Assembly: GCA_041481485.1 (NCBI GenBank)
Contig: JBGPBY010000023.1
Span: forward strand, 1-25,838
Direction: 5' to 3'
DNA from: JBGPBY01 sp041481485
Lineage (GTDB): Bacteria; Acidobacteriota; Terriglobia; 20CM-2-55-15
DNA length: 25,838 nt
Of this stretch, positions 15,384 to 22,183 are shown piece by piece. Made by a program: the position numbers and the translations under genes. The notes beneath the pieces were generated by a model. That model searched no databases. It had not been told where the DNA came from and saw nothing but the letters and a program-made list of their open reading frames with translations. Positions within the stretch are counted from its first letter, which is position 1; every line of letters starts with the position of its first letter.

Positions 15384-17027
15384 ATGATCATCAGTATCGC
15401 TTTGGTATTGCTTGGCGCCGCAGCCGCGCCAACGCCGTGCGAGAATCTTGCAGGTTTTCAACTCGCGAACGCGACAATCACCAGCGCTGTGATTGTTCCT
15501 GAAGGTCCGCCGCCCGCGCGCGGCGGAGGCGGCAGAGGCGGGGGCAACCGAGGTGGCGCAGGGGGCGCTCGCGGGGGCGGTGCTCCCCCGTTGGCCCCGG
15601 CTGACGCGCCACAAGGTGCGGCGCCTCAAGCGGGACAACAAGCGGCCGCAGGAGGCCGAGGCGGAGCCGGTGCACGTGGAGGTGGCGCGCCTCCGGCCAA
15701 TATCCCGGCTCACTGCCAGGTGCGGTTGGATCTTAAGCCAAGCTCCGATTCGCTGATCAAAATGGAACTATGGCTGCCCCTTCAAAACTGGAACGGGAAA
15801 TTCATGGGTGTAGGCAATGGCCTATTTGCCGGCTCGATTCAGGGGTTGAGCAACGAAATGCCCCAGGCGCTACGGTTGGGATATGCGACAGCGGGAACCG
15901 ATACCGGACATCAGGGATCCGGGGGCGACTGGGCCATCGGCCATCCGGAAAAGATGATCGACTTCGGCTATCGCGCCACACACGAAATGACGCTGAAGGC
16001 CAAACAGATCGTTAAGGTCTTCTACGACCAATCGGCAAAATTTTCGTACTTCAAAGGCTGCTCCACTGGCGGCCGAATGGCCGTTATGGAAGCGCAGCGT
16101 TATCCGGATGATTATGACGGCATCATTGCCGGATCTCTTGCCAATCGTCACATTCATATGTGGACTTCCGGCGTGGCGCACGGCGTGGAGCTTTCCCGGC
16201 ATCCGGAAGAAACTCTAACCACCGAGAAGGCCGCACTCGTGAATCAACTGGTCACAAAGACATGTGACACCCTTAAAGAAGGATTCCTGAACAACCCGGA
16301 ACAGTGTCACGTGGATTTTTCGACATTGATGTGTGCGGCCGGAAAAGATGATGCCACCTGTCTTACCGCGCCTCAGTTGAAAACGGTGGAAACCTTTTAT
16401 GGCGGCGTGAAGAACTCCAAGGGCGAACTGATTTTTTCCGGTCAGGCATTGGGTAATGCTATCGGAGCGCAGCGCGCACCCACTCAAATGAACGGCGGAA
16501 ACTTCGACATCGTGCGCATTGCTTTCAACGATCCGAATCTGGATTGGCACAATTTCGATATCGATCGCGACATGAAACTGATCGATCAAAAGCTCAGTTA
16601 TGTGGATGCCGTGAATCCCGATCTGAGCAAGTTCAAATCGAGTGGCGGCAAACTGTTGATCACGCATGGCTGGGCCGACACCTCAATCACTCCGGAAAAC
16701 ACAGTGATGTATTACGATTCGGTGCTCGACAAGATGGGCAAGAATCAGAGCAGCTGGATGCGCCTGTTTATGGTTCCCGGCATGGGGCACTGCGGCAACG
16801 GACCCGGCGTCAATTCGTTCGACTCCATCGGCACAATGGAAAAGTGGGTCGAAAAAGGAATTGCTCCGGATCAGATGACAGGAAGGGGAGCGGAGGGCAT
16901 GACGCGGCCCCTTTGTCCCTATCCTCAGTTTGCGGAATACAAAGGAACCGGCGATTTGAAAGACGGCTCGAACTGGATGTGCAAAGCTCCTGCAACAGAA
17001 GCAAAGTCCAAATCGAACTCAAAGTAA
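15384..17027 (+). CDS. Tannase/feruloyl esterase family protein with Gly-rich insertion
   Basis: 547 residues. ATG 15384 has a strong GGGGAGG site 5 bases upstream. A short hydrophobic N-terminus (MIISIALVLLGAAAAP) suggests export. The CS-D-HC signature of the family is complete: nucleophile G-C226-S227-T-G-G-R, acid D432 (HGWADTSITP), and H469-C470 (VPGMGHCGNGPG); Cys226 and Cys470 are expected to form the disulfide that aligns Ser and His. The lid-type middle region contains further cysteines (C294, C308, C317, C326). Residues ~41-104 are a low-complexity insert of Gly, Arg, Ala, Pro and Gln (two blocks resembling ARGGGGRGGG and GGRGGAGARGGG) between the first strand and the AHCQVRLDL strand. 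The likely reaction is hydrolysis of feruloyl, galloyl or similar aromatic esters outside the cytoplasm. Exact substrate is unknown. Confidence 0.92.
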   Translation: MIISIALVLLGAAAAPTPCENLAGFQLANATITSAVIVPEGPPPARGGGGRGGGNRGGAGGARGGGAPPLAPADAPQGAAPQAGQQAAAGGRGGAGARGGGAPPANIPAHCQVRLDLKPSSDSLIKMELWLPLQNWNGKFMGVGNGLFAGSIQGLSNEMPQALRLGYATAGTDTGHQGSGGDWAIGHPEKMIDFGYRATHEMTLKAKQIVKVFYDQSAKFSYFKGCSTGGRMAVMEAQRYPDDYDGIIAGSLANRHIHMWTSGVAHGVELSRHPEETLTTEKAALVNQLVTKTCDTLKEGFLNNPEQCHVDFSTLMCAAGKDDATCLTAPQLKTVETFYGGVKNSKGELIFSGQALGNAIGAQRAPTQMNGGNFDIVRIAFNDPNLDWHNFDIDRDMKLIDQKLSYVDAVNPDLSKFKSSGGKLLITHGWADTSITPENTVMYYDSVLDKMGKNQSSWMRLFMVPGMGHCGNGPGVNSFDSIGTMEKWVEKGIAPDQMTGRGAEGMTRPLCPYPQFAEYKGTGDLKDGSNWMCKAPATEAKSKSNSK

Positions 17028-17056
17028 TTCGCGACAGATCGCTCAGCGACTCCCCA

Positions 17057-17087
17057 CTGTAGGGGCGGTCATGGACCGCCCCTACAG
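17057..17087. repeat. Minimal 31-bp GCGGTC palindrome
   Basis: CTGTAGGGGCGGTC-ATG-GACCGCCCCTACAG, a perfect 14-bp inverted repeat with a 3-base centre. It is the core of the composite repeats without their outer arms or loop. It lies between the convergent ends of the tannase gene (17027) and the EamA-like gene (17108), where it could serve as a bidirectional terminator-like hairpin; no T-tract flanks it. Confidence 0.88.
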
Positions 17088-17107
17088 CCAGAATTGCTCC
17101 TGAACCA

Positions 17108-17536
17108 TCAACGCATCGCAATCAAAAGAATTCCGAGTGCTGCCAATACAAAGCCGGCGAGGGACTGAAGACTGAACCCTTCGCGTAGAACGATGATGCC
17201 AAGCATGGCTGCGAATGCAATGCCGCCCAGACGGATAACAGGGGTGCCCACCGAGAGATTCACTCCCTTGGAAAAAAGGAAGAAAAGAATTCCGGCGAAA
17301 ACTCCGAATGCAAGACCAGTCAGTACTGCCCACATGCCTCCCACACGAGTTACGAGAAGTGGCGCATGGGCGCGAGCCCAAATCGTCCAGATCAACGCGG
17401 GCACTATCGCCGACGCGGCATAAATCAGCGTGCCGAGTGCGGGGCTGATGCGCCCCGAAGTCTGCTTGGTTGCAAAGTCGGCGAAGCCCAGCGTCACCAT
17501 GCCTGCGATGAAAAACAACACCGTTGTGAGTGACAT
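17108..17536 (-). CDS. Half-size EamA/DMT-family membrane protein
   Basis: 142 residues from ATG 17536, preferred over an upstream GTG at 17557 because CGGAGA lies at a suitable distance before it. Five hydrophobic segments are visible: TTVLFFIAGMVTLGFADF, LIYAASAIVPALIWTIW, GGMWAVLTGLAFGVFAGILFF, IRLGGIAFAAMLGIIV and LAGFVLAALGILLIAM. The ...VLREGFSLQSLAGFVLAALGILL ending is typical of an EamA unit. The common DMT transporter has ten helices from two such units; this is a single unit, so it would work as a dimer like small DMT proteins. Substrate unknown. It lies 32 bases downstream of the AHSA1 gene stop on the same strand, so they may form an operon. Confidence 0.8.
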   Translation of the reverse strand: MSLTTVLFFIAGMVTLGFADFATKQTSGRISPALGTLIYAASAIVPALIWTIWARAHAPLLVTRVGGMWAVLTGLAFGVFAGILFFLFSKGVNLSVGTPVIRLGGIAFAAMLGIIVLREGFSLQSLAGFVLAALGILLIAMR

Positions 17537-17568
17537 CTTCGAAATTCTCCGGTTCACGGTCTTTCTTA

Positions 17569-18012
17569 TTACTCTCGAACCTCAGCTTCAACAAGCTTCG
17601 CCAGAAGCACCAGCGATTCCTGCCAGCCTAAATAACAAGCCTCGGTCGGAATGACATCGGGTATTCCTTCCTGCACGATATCCACGTCGGTGCCGATGGA
17701 AACCTTCTTCAGGGTTACTGTGACCAGCATTGTGCCGGTGAGATGGGGATCGTCGAACTTGTCGGTGTGGCGAATTCGCTCATTCGAAACCAGCTCGATG
17801 TACTCTCCTCCGAACGAGTGGCTATGGCCCGTCGTGAAATTCGTGAACGACATCTTGTAAGAGCCCCCAACTTTTGCATCCAGGTGATGAACCTTACCCG
17901 TGAATCCGTTTGGTGGAAGCCACTTGACCATTGCGTCGGGATCGAGAAACGCGCGATAGACCCGCTCTGGAGTCGTCCGCAGGACCCGGTGAAGTCGAAC
18001 TGTATTTGGCAT
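17569..18012 (-). CDS. SRPBCC/AHSA1-domain protein
   Basis: 147 residues covering one complete SRPBCC (START-like) domain of the activator-of-Hsp90-ATPase-1 type. Landmarks are HRVLRTTPERVYRAFLDPDAM at the start, VKWLPPNGFTGKV, the central MSFTNFTTGHSHSFGGEYIE segment and the closing helix YLGWQESLVLLAKLVEAEV. Members bind hydrophobic ligands in a helix-grip cavity, but the ligand cannot be read from the sequence. Such genes often stand next to an ArsR- or PadR-type regulator; none is present here, although an operator-like palindrome lies 129 bases upstream (18141-18158). ATG 18012 is preceded by AAAGAGG about 10 bases upstream. Cytoplasmic. Confidence 0.88.
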   Translation of the reverse strand: MPNTVRLHRVLRTTPERVYRAFLDPDAMVKWLPPNGFTGKVHHLDAKVGGSYKMSFTNFTTGHSHSFGGEYIELVSNERIRHTDKFDDPHLTGTMLVTVTLKKVSIGTDVDIVQEGIPDVIPTEACYLGWQESLVLLAKLVEAEVRE

Positions 18013-18140
18013 GCTTGCAGCACCTCTTTCATTTGAGCATTCGACGATAAGCGGTCAAGAGGATAACCCCTGCGGGCCGGACCAGCAACCGGCCGCTGCA
18101 TTCGGATCGACCGAAACGCCACTGAGAATTGTCTTGACTA

Positions 18141-18158
18141 TAACTATATCGATAGTTA
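18141..18158. promoter_or_regulatory. Operator-like palindrome upstream of the AHSA1 gene
   Basis: TAACTAT-ATCG-ATAGTTA, a perfect 7-bp inverted repeat around a 4-base centre in an otherwise GC-rich region. On the minus strand it overlaps a possible -10 box TATAGT (18137-18142) reading toward the AHSA1 gene; on the plus strand TTGACT (18134-18139) lies at its edge. The form resembles operators of PadR-type or similar winged-helix dimers, but the regulator is not in the window. Confidence 0.45.
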
Positions 18159-18187
18159 GGCTGTCCTCATCGGTGGTTGGCCTAAAA

Positions 18188-18289
18188 ATGAAACTTCCCA
18201 GGATCGCGAAAGCGCGCCACAGCACGGAGAAAGCCAAGCGCTTCCTCAATGAGATGTCAATCGCTCCACTGAAGCAAGTGTGTTATTAG
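18188..18289 (+). CDS. Possible 33-residue basic peptide
   Basis: Short ORF MKLPRIAKAR... ending KQVCY, rich in Lys/Arg, 30 bases downstream of the TAACTAT-ATAGTTA palindrome. Its stop overlaps the convergent toxin gene stop by two bases. There is no Shine-Dalgarno (CCTAAAA precedes ATG) and no family was recognised. It may be chance or a remnant of a lost gene. Confidence 0.2.
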   Translation: MKLPRIAKARHSTEKAKRFLNEMSIAPLKQVCY

Positions 18290-18714
18290 ATGCTGACGGC
18301 TTCGACACCGAATGCCTTCGCAGCTCGAATCATTTGCCGATCGTTGGTGTAGAGACGCGGCAGCCCATTCTCTCTGGCGCAAACCAGATGCAATGCGTCT
18401 GCCGATCGAATCGCAGTTACTTTACTCAACGACCGAAGAGATTCCGCCGCATTCGCAATCAACTCGTTTGTAGCCGAAAGCCAGGTCCACAGCCCAAGAA
18501 CACAATCCTCGGAAAACTGGGCCGAGACTTCGCGAAACTCGCGTTCCGTAAATGCACCTTCGCGCCACTTGCGATGAAAGACACCAGCGACCTCGATGCG
18601 TCCAAGAGCACAGCAATGCACGCGCCCAAGCGACTCTGCCAAACGGCGCACGGCGTCACTCTCCGGTTCGTCAACATAAAATTTGGCAATGTACGCTGAA
18701 TCGAAATAACTCAC
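18286..18714 (-). CDS. vapC: PIN-domain toxin (VapC-like)
   Basis: 142 residues forming one PIN domain. The acidic metal-binding set is complete: D5 (FDSAYIAKFY), E41 (GRIEVAG), D106 (IRSADALHL) and D125 (YTNDRQM). VapC toxins are Mg2+-dependent ribonucleases that cut tRNA or rRNA; the target cannot be predicted here. The gene starts with GTG whose bases overlap the antitoxin stop (GTGA, 18711-18714), the normal translational coupling of a type II toxin-antitoxin operon. Length and motifs look intact, so the toxin should be functional. The next gene downstream (AHSA1) is on the same strand but ~270 bases away. Confidence 0.92.
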   Translation of the reverse strand: MSYFDSAYIAKFYVDEPESDAVRRLAESLGRVHCCALGRIEVAGVFHRKWREGAFTEREFREVSAQFSEDCVLGLWTWLSATNELIANAAESLRSLSKVTAIRSADALHLVCARENGLPRLYTNDRQMIRAAKAFGVEAVSI

Positions 18715-18962
18715 TTCCGATCCCTGTCGTCAGAAACCAGTTTTGTACTGTCTGTGCCCCGATTCAGCGAACCAAGCATGCGCGAATACCCCTTGCGCAG
18801 TTTGCGTGCATTAAACGGGTTAACAGTTGGAACGTTTTCAATCGGTATAATTCGAGCGACTTCCTTGCCGCGATCAGTTACGGTGATTCCTCCGAGCTTT
18901 TCGCTCTTTCGAACCCATTCCCCTGTTTTTTCATGCAGCTCTCGAATCGAAATCGATTTCAT
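18711..18962 (-). CDS. Phd/YefM-family antitoxin
   Basis: 83 residues. The N-terminal ~50 residues (MKSISIRELHEKTGEWVRKS, ITVTDRGKEVARIIPI) match the Phd/YefM DNA-binding and dimerisation fold. The C-terminal ~33 residues (ARKLRKGYSRMLGSLNRG...) are charged and should wrap around the PIN toxin. The start must be ATG 18962, because an in-frame TGA lies two codons upstream. No ribosome site is present; the ATG forms one end of a perfect 23-bp palindrome, which suggests a leaderless or very short-leader mRNA and autoregulation by occupation of that site. The stop overlaps the toxin start by four bases. Confidence 0.9.
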   Translation of the reverse strand: MKSISIRELHEKTGEWVRKSEKLGGITVTDRGKEVARIIPIENVPTVNPFNARKLRKGYSRMLGSLNRGTDSTKLVSDDRDRK

Positions 18963-18982
18963 GTGTCACACTGTGACACATG
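18960..18982. promoter_or_regulatory. Toxin-antitoxin operator: perfect 23-bp palindrome over the start codon
   Basis: CATGTGTCACA-C-TGTGACACATG, two 11-bp perfect arms. The antitoxin ATG (minus strand) is within the arm at 18960-18962. On the minus strand TTGCCA (18993-18998) stands at -35-like distance from 18970-18975, which would put the transcript start near the ATG. Phd/YefM-type antitoxins repress their own promoters by binding palindromes of this kind, so this is the best operator candidate. Confidence 0.7.
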
Positions 18983-19018
18983 AACGGTCGACTGGCAAGG
19001 GGCGACATATTCCGCTCA

Positions 19019-20212
19019 TCAAAACTGCGACAGGCTCTCAATCTCATTCAGCCAGTATTTCAATTCCGGCGATTTATCCCGGGGCATGCACTCCGAGCAG
19101 ATATCTTCGGCCAAACGGTGGATCGACTTCAGATGCGGGTTCAGGACGGCATTGAATGCCAATGCGGCAAAGGAATCCGAGGAATCGCCCCCCTCAGGGC
19201 TCCGGTCCAGCAGATCCCGGAGTTGACGGAGATTCGCGGTCAGGCTCGCCAGCATGCTTTCCAGGATCGTATCCATTGGAGTTTCATGAGACTGTCGCAG
19301 CAAATCGTAAATCGATTTGAGTTCTCCGACGAAGACCATGATGACGCTTTCAATCCGCGGCATGATTCGATCCGGAGCGAAAGCCCTGTTGTGACATTCG
19401 GCTTCGATCTGCTGAAGCTCCATCAGCACAAAGTGAAGATTGGTTCGGACTCTGGCCAGACGGTCCTCGAACGCGATGCGGTGAGTTTCCTCAATCAGTT
19501 CTTCCTGCCTGCTTTGGACCAGCTTGGTCACAATCACGCCGAATAACAGCAGCTCCAGCCCGCTCTCGAGCACGGCGAATATTCGGATCGGTCCAACCGG
19601 CACGACATCTCCGAAGCCGACCGATGTGGCTGTCACAAAGCTGAAATAGAGCGCGGTCATGAGATCCGGCAGAGACCGGCCAAGCATTCGGCCGTTTTCC
19701 TTCAGGCCGGCGTCACTTCCCAGGACCATGGGCATTGTTGCGTAAATCAGCCCGAAAATCGCAACCATTCCAAGCCAGGCGCCCAACAGTGTGAGAAATG
19801 AACTCTTTTCGAGCATTACCAGAACGCGGGAAAGGCCGGCAGACTTTTTCTTAAGCTTCGGAGCCGCGGCCCTGGAAACGACATGTCGTTCGACAGCACC
19901 GCCGTTTTTCTTCCATCCACTCAGTCCTTCTTCAAGACGTCTTACATTTTGGTAGCCCAGCTCCTTCAGCACGACCACGGCTTCCACCGATAACGTCGAC
20001 GCCGGCCCGGCACAGTAGACGACGATCTCGCGGTTCAGATCCCGCAGTATGCTCCGTCCGCTCACACGGATTTCCGGAAGCGGAAGACTGATGGCGCCGG
20101 GAATGTGGGCTTCCCCGTACGATTCCTCAGGCAGCACATCCACCACTGCGAGCCATGGATCATTTAATCGCTGGATAAGTTCGTGGTAAGTCACCCGGCT
20201 GTGTTCGTGCAT
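19019..20212 (-). CDS. Rhodanese domain fused to a two-TM potassium channel pore
   Basis: 397 residues. Residues 1-105 are a rhodanese domain (VVDVLPEESYGEAHIPGAISLPLP, loop V-V-Y-C67-A-G-P-A-S-T, closing RRLEEGLSGWKKNGG), with the catalytic cysteine kept. A basic linker (PKLKKKS) leads to TM1 (~138-160), a pore helix (SLPDLMTALYFSFVTAT) and the selectivity filter S197-V-G-F-G-D202, equivalent to TVGYGD. TM2 is IRIFAVLESGLELLLFGVIVTKLVQ (~209-233). The last ~160 residues are a cytoplasmic helical region with no cyclic-nucleotide or RCK motif that I can recognise. The rhodanese half should also be cytoplasmic. Predicted role: a K+ (or related cation) channel gated by sulfur or redox state (inference). 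It is divergent from the cNMP/CBS/DUF294 gene with 129 bases between, suggesting shared control. The stop lies 56 bases from the antitoxin start region on the same strand. Confidence 0.9.
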   Translation of the reverse strand: MHEHSRVTYHELIQRLNDPWLAVVDVLPEESYGEAHIPGAISLPLPEIRVSGRSILRDLNREIVVYCAGPASTLSVEAVVVLKELGYQNVRRLEEGLSGWKKNGGAVERHVVSRAAAPKLKKKSAGLSRVLVMLEKSSFLTLLGAWLGMVAIFGLIYATMPMVLGSDAGLKENGRMLGRSLPDLMTALYFSFVTATSVGFGDVVPVGPIRIFAVLESGLELLLFGVIVTKLVQSRQEELIEETHRIAFEDRLARVRTNLHFVLMELQQIEAECHNRAFAPDRIMPRIESVIMVFVGELKSIYDLLRQSHETPMDTILESMLASLTANLRQLRDLLDRSPEGGDSSDSFAALAFNAVLNPHLKSIHRLAEDICSECMPRDKSPELKYWLNEIESLSQF

Positions 20213-20341
20213 CTAACGGAGACTAGCAGATCTCACCGTTTCCGGAACAGAGTCCTCCGCTCATTTATTGCAAAAGATCCGCACAGTCCTATTTCAATTC
20301 CATTCGGACGCCGTTAGGATTGTCTATTTCGAAGGAGTTCT
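20213..20341. promoter_or_regulatory. Divergent promoter region of the channel and cNMP/CBS genes
   Basis: 129 bases separate the two divergent starts, so both promoters must lie here or overlap the coding ends. A weak pair TTTCAA (20292-20297) and TAGGAT (20315-20320), spaced 17 bases, reads toward the plus-strand gene. AAGGAG at 20332-20337 sets its GTG start. No convincing minus-strand promoter was found. Confidence 0.35.
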
Positions 20342-22183
20342 GTGGAAACTGCTGCCATCAGCCATCGTGTTGCCGACTTCCTCAAGCAACATCCACCGTT
20401 TCATGCCGTGGGGGACGGCGACCTGCTCGAACTCTGCGGGCAGGGCCGCGTGCGCTTTTTCGAGGCGAACGAATACATTGTGTGGCAGGGCGAACCCTAT
20501 CAGATGCGCGTATTTGTGATTCAGCAGGGTACGGTCTCCCTGTGGAACGAAGCGGGAGAGAACGCAGTGCTCTGTGATGTTCGCGGGCCCGGCGACATGC
20601 TCGGAATCGAACAATTCAACGACGGCGGTTCTTATGCATACTCCGCAAGGTCCTCAAGTGACGTGGTGGTTTACGTTTTTCCCGCCATTGAGTTTGAATC
20701 CCTCGTGTTGAAGTATCCCTACGCGCGGCGATTTACCGCCGCCTACAGCAATGTCGCCGGGGAGTATCAGTCCACAGAGGAAAGACGCAGCCCACCCAAC
20801 ATATTTCTGAGGGATCTCGCGGGACGGAAGAAGCTACTGAGCTGCAGCGAAAATGTAAGTATCCGCGATGCTGCGCGAACCATGAGGGCTGCCGGGTCGG
20901 ACTCGATCGTAGTGCTCGATGCGAAAAACAGAGCTCGCGCTGTGTTGACTCCAGACACGTTGATGCAATGGATCGAAGGCGGTGGCGGCGATTCCCTGAA
21001 ACCCGTCTCAAGTTTGCAATTGCCGGCGCCGGTCACGATGGCTACAGATGCATCGGTAACCGACGGCATTCTCGAGATGGGCCGTGCCGGCGCCGCTGCG
21101 CTTCTGATCACATCGGACGGCACATTGGAGGGCCGGCCGAATGCGATGGTGACGTCCCGGGAATTGCAACCCGTCTTCGGAGACCAGCCGAATTCCATTT
21201 TCCGCGAAATTCCGCTCGCACCGGACACGCAGGTTTTGCGCGGCCTCAATCAAAGGACTCGTGCTTTCACGTTGCAACACCTCACCAGTGCGGGCGCGGT
21301 CGATTGGCTGGCACGATTCACAGCGCTGGCGGATGCGCTCATCGTGAATCGCGTCATCTCGCTCATTGGCGCGTCGGAGTTGCCCATCACCTGGTGTCTT
21401 TTTGGATCGAGTGGGCGCGGAGAGTCCATAACCAAAGTTCGCCCTCAGGTGCTGATGATTCTGGACGGCGAGCGGGATCGCGAAACGGCGGTTGACGCCT
21501 ACCGCCGCCTGGAAGATTCGCTTGGTGAATGCGGATATTTGCCTCCTGCCGAAACTCCATTTCCACCCGATTTCTACTTTGCAAGCCGGGACGAATGGAA
21601 GCAAAGGTACATGGACTGGGTGCGGGATCCCATTCTAAAGGAGATGTATCTGGCTCATCCGCTCTTTGATGTGCGGTGCATTCACGGAAATCCGTCACCC
21701 TGGCGCGAAATTGAAAACGCGGTTGCAGCCGACGTCGACAATTCATTCCTGCGAGTACTGGCCAATGACTGCCTGGCCAGCCTTCCGCCACTGACGTTCT
21801 TTCATGATGCTGTCGTCGATGAAATCGGCGAAGAGACCGCCGTGTTTCGCCTGGAGCACAGCGCCCTGCAGCCTCTGGTCGATGTCGGCCGCGTATTTGG
21901 AATGGCCGCGAGGAAAGTTCACGGCACATCCACACTGGAACGTTTCACAATGGCCCGCGGGCTGATCCCCGAACACGAATCGATATTTCGGGAAGCGGCG
22001 GAAACCTTCCGCATTGTGCTCTGGCAACAGGGACGAATCGGCATCAGCCAGGGCACCGATGGTGCGGAACTGCCGCCAGCGCTGCTGAGCCGCCTGGACC
22101 GCCAGGTATTGAAGAGCGGGTTTCGATCCATTCTCAGGCTTCTCGAATTTACGGCAGACCCCGCATGGCTCCAGGCACTGTGA
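20342..22183 (+). CDS. cNMP-binding / CBS / DUF294 protein with inactivated nucleotidyltransferase motif
   Basis: 613 residues. Residues ~15-140 are a cyclic-nucleotide-binding-type beta roll (VWQGEPYQMRVFVIQQGTVSLW, RGPGDMLGIEQF). Residues ~163-285 are a pair of CBS motifs. Residues ~300-430 are the DUF294 GlnD-type nucleotidyltransferase domain and ~460-600 its helical DUF294_C partner. The nucleotidyltransferase motif keeps G355-S-S-G-R-G-E361 but the following metal-binding segment, normally T-D-x-D-N, reads V366-R-P-Q-V370, so both catalytic aspartates are gone. The protein is therefore probably a sensor or scaffold, not an active transferase. The phosphate-binding cassette of the cNMP domain is also not canonical. 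GTG 20342 has AAGGAG 4 bases upstream. The gene overlaps the exonuclease gene by 19 bases; DUF294 proteins next to a DEDDh exonuclease are a known pairing. Cytoplasmic. Confidence 0.9.
   Translation: METAAISHRVADFLKQHPPFHAVGDGDLLELCGQGRVRFFEANEYIVWQGEPYQMRVFVIQQGTVSLWNEAGENAVLCDVRGPGDMLGIEQFNDGGSYAYSARSSSDVVVYVFPAIEFESLVLKYPYARRFTAAYSNVAGEYQSTEERRSPPNIFLRDLAGRKKLLSCSENVSIRDAARTMRAAGSDSIVVLDAKNRARAVLTPDTLMQWIEGGGGDSLKPVSSLQLPAPVTMATDASVTDGILEMGRAGAAALLITSDGTLEGRPNAMVTSRELQPVFGDQPNSIFREIPLAPDTQVLRGLNQRTRAFTLQHLTSAGAVDWLARFTALADALIVNRVISLIGASELPITWCLFGSSGRGESITKVRPQVLMILDGERDRETAVDAYRRLEDSLGECGYLPPAETPFPPDFYFASRDEWKQRYMDWVRDPILKEMYLAHPLFDVRCIHGNPSPWREIENAVAADVDNSFLRVLANDCLASLPPLTFFHDAVVDEIGEETAVFRLEHSALQPLVDVGRVFGMAARKVHGTSTLERFTMARGLIPEHESIFREAAETFRIVLWQQGRIGISQGTDGAELPPALLSRLDRQVLKSGFRSILRLLEFTADPAWLQAL

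Noticed and set aside
18980..19546. 188-residue plus-strand ORF starting in the 23-bp palindrome
   Set aside because: Its ATG comes from the palindrome's symmetry and the rest is antisense to the channel gene's C-terminal region; no ribosome site or domain.
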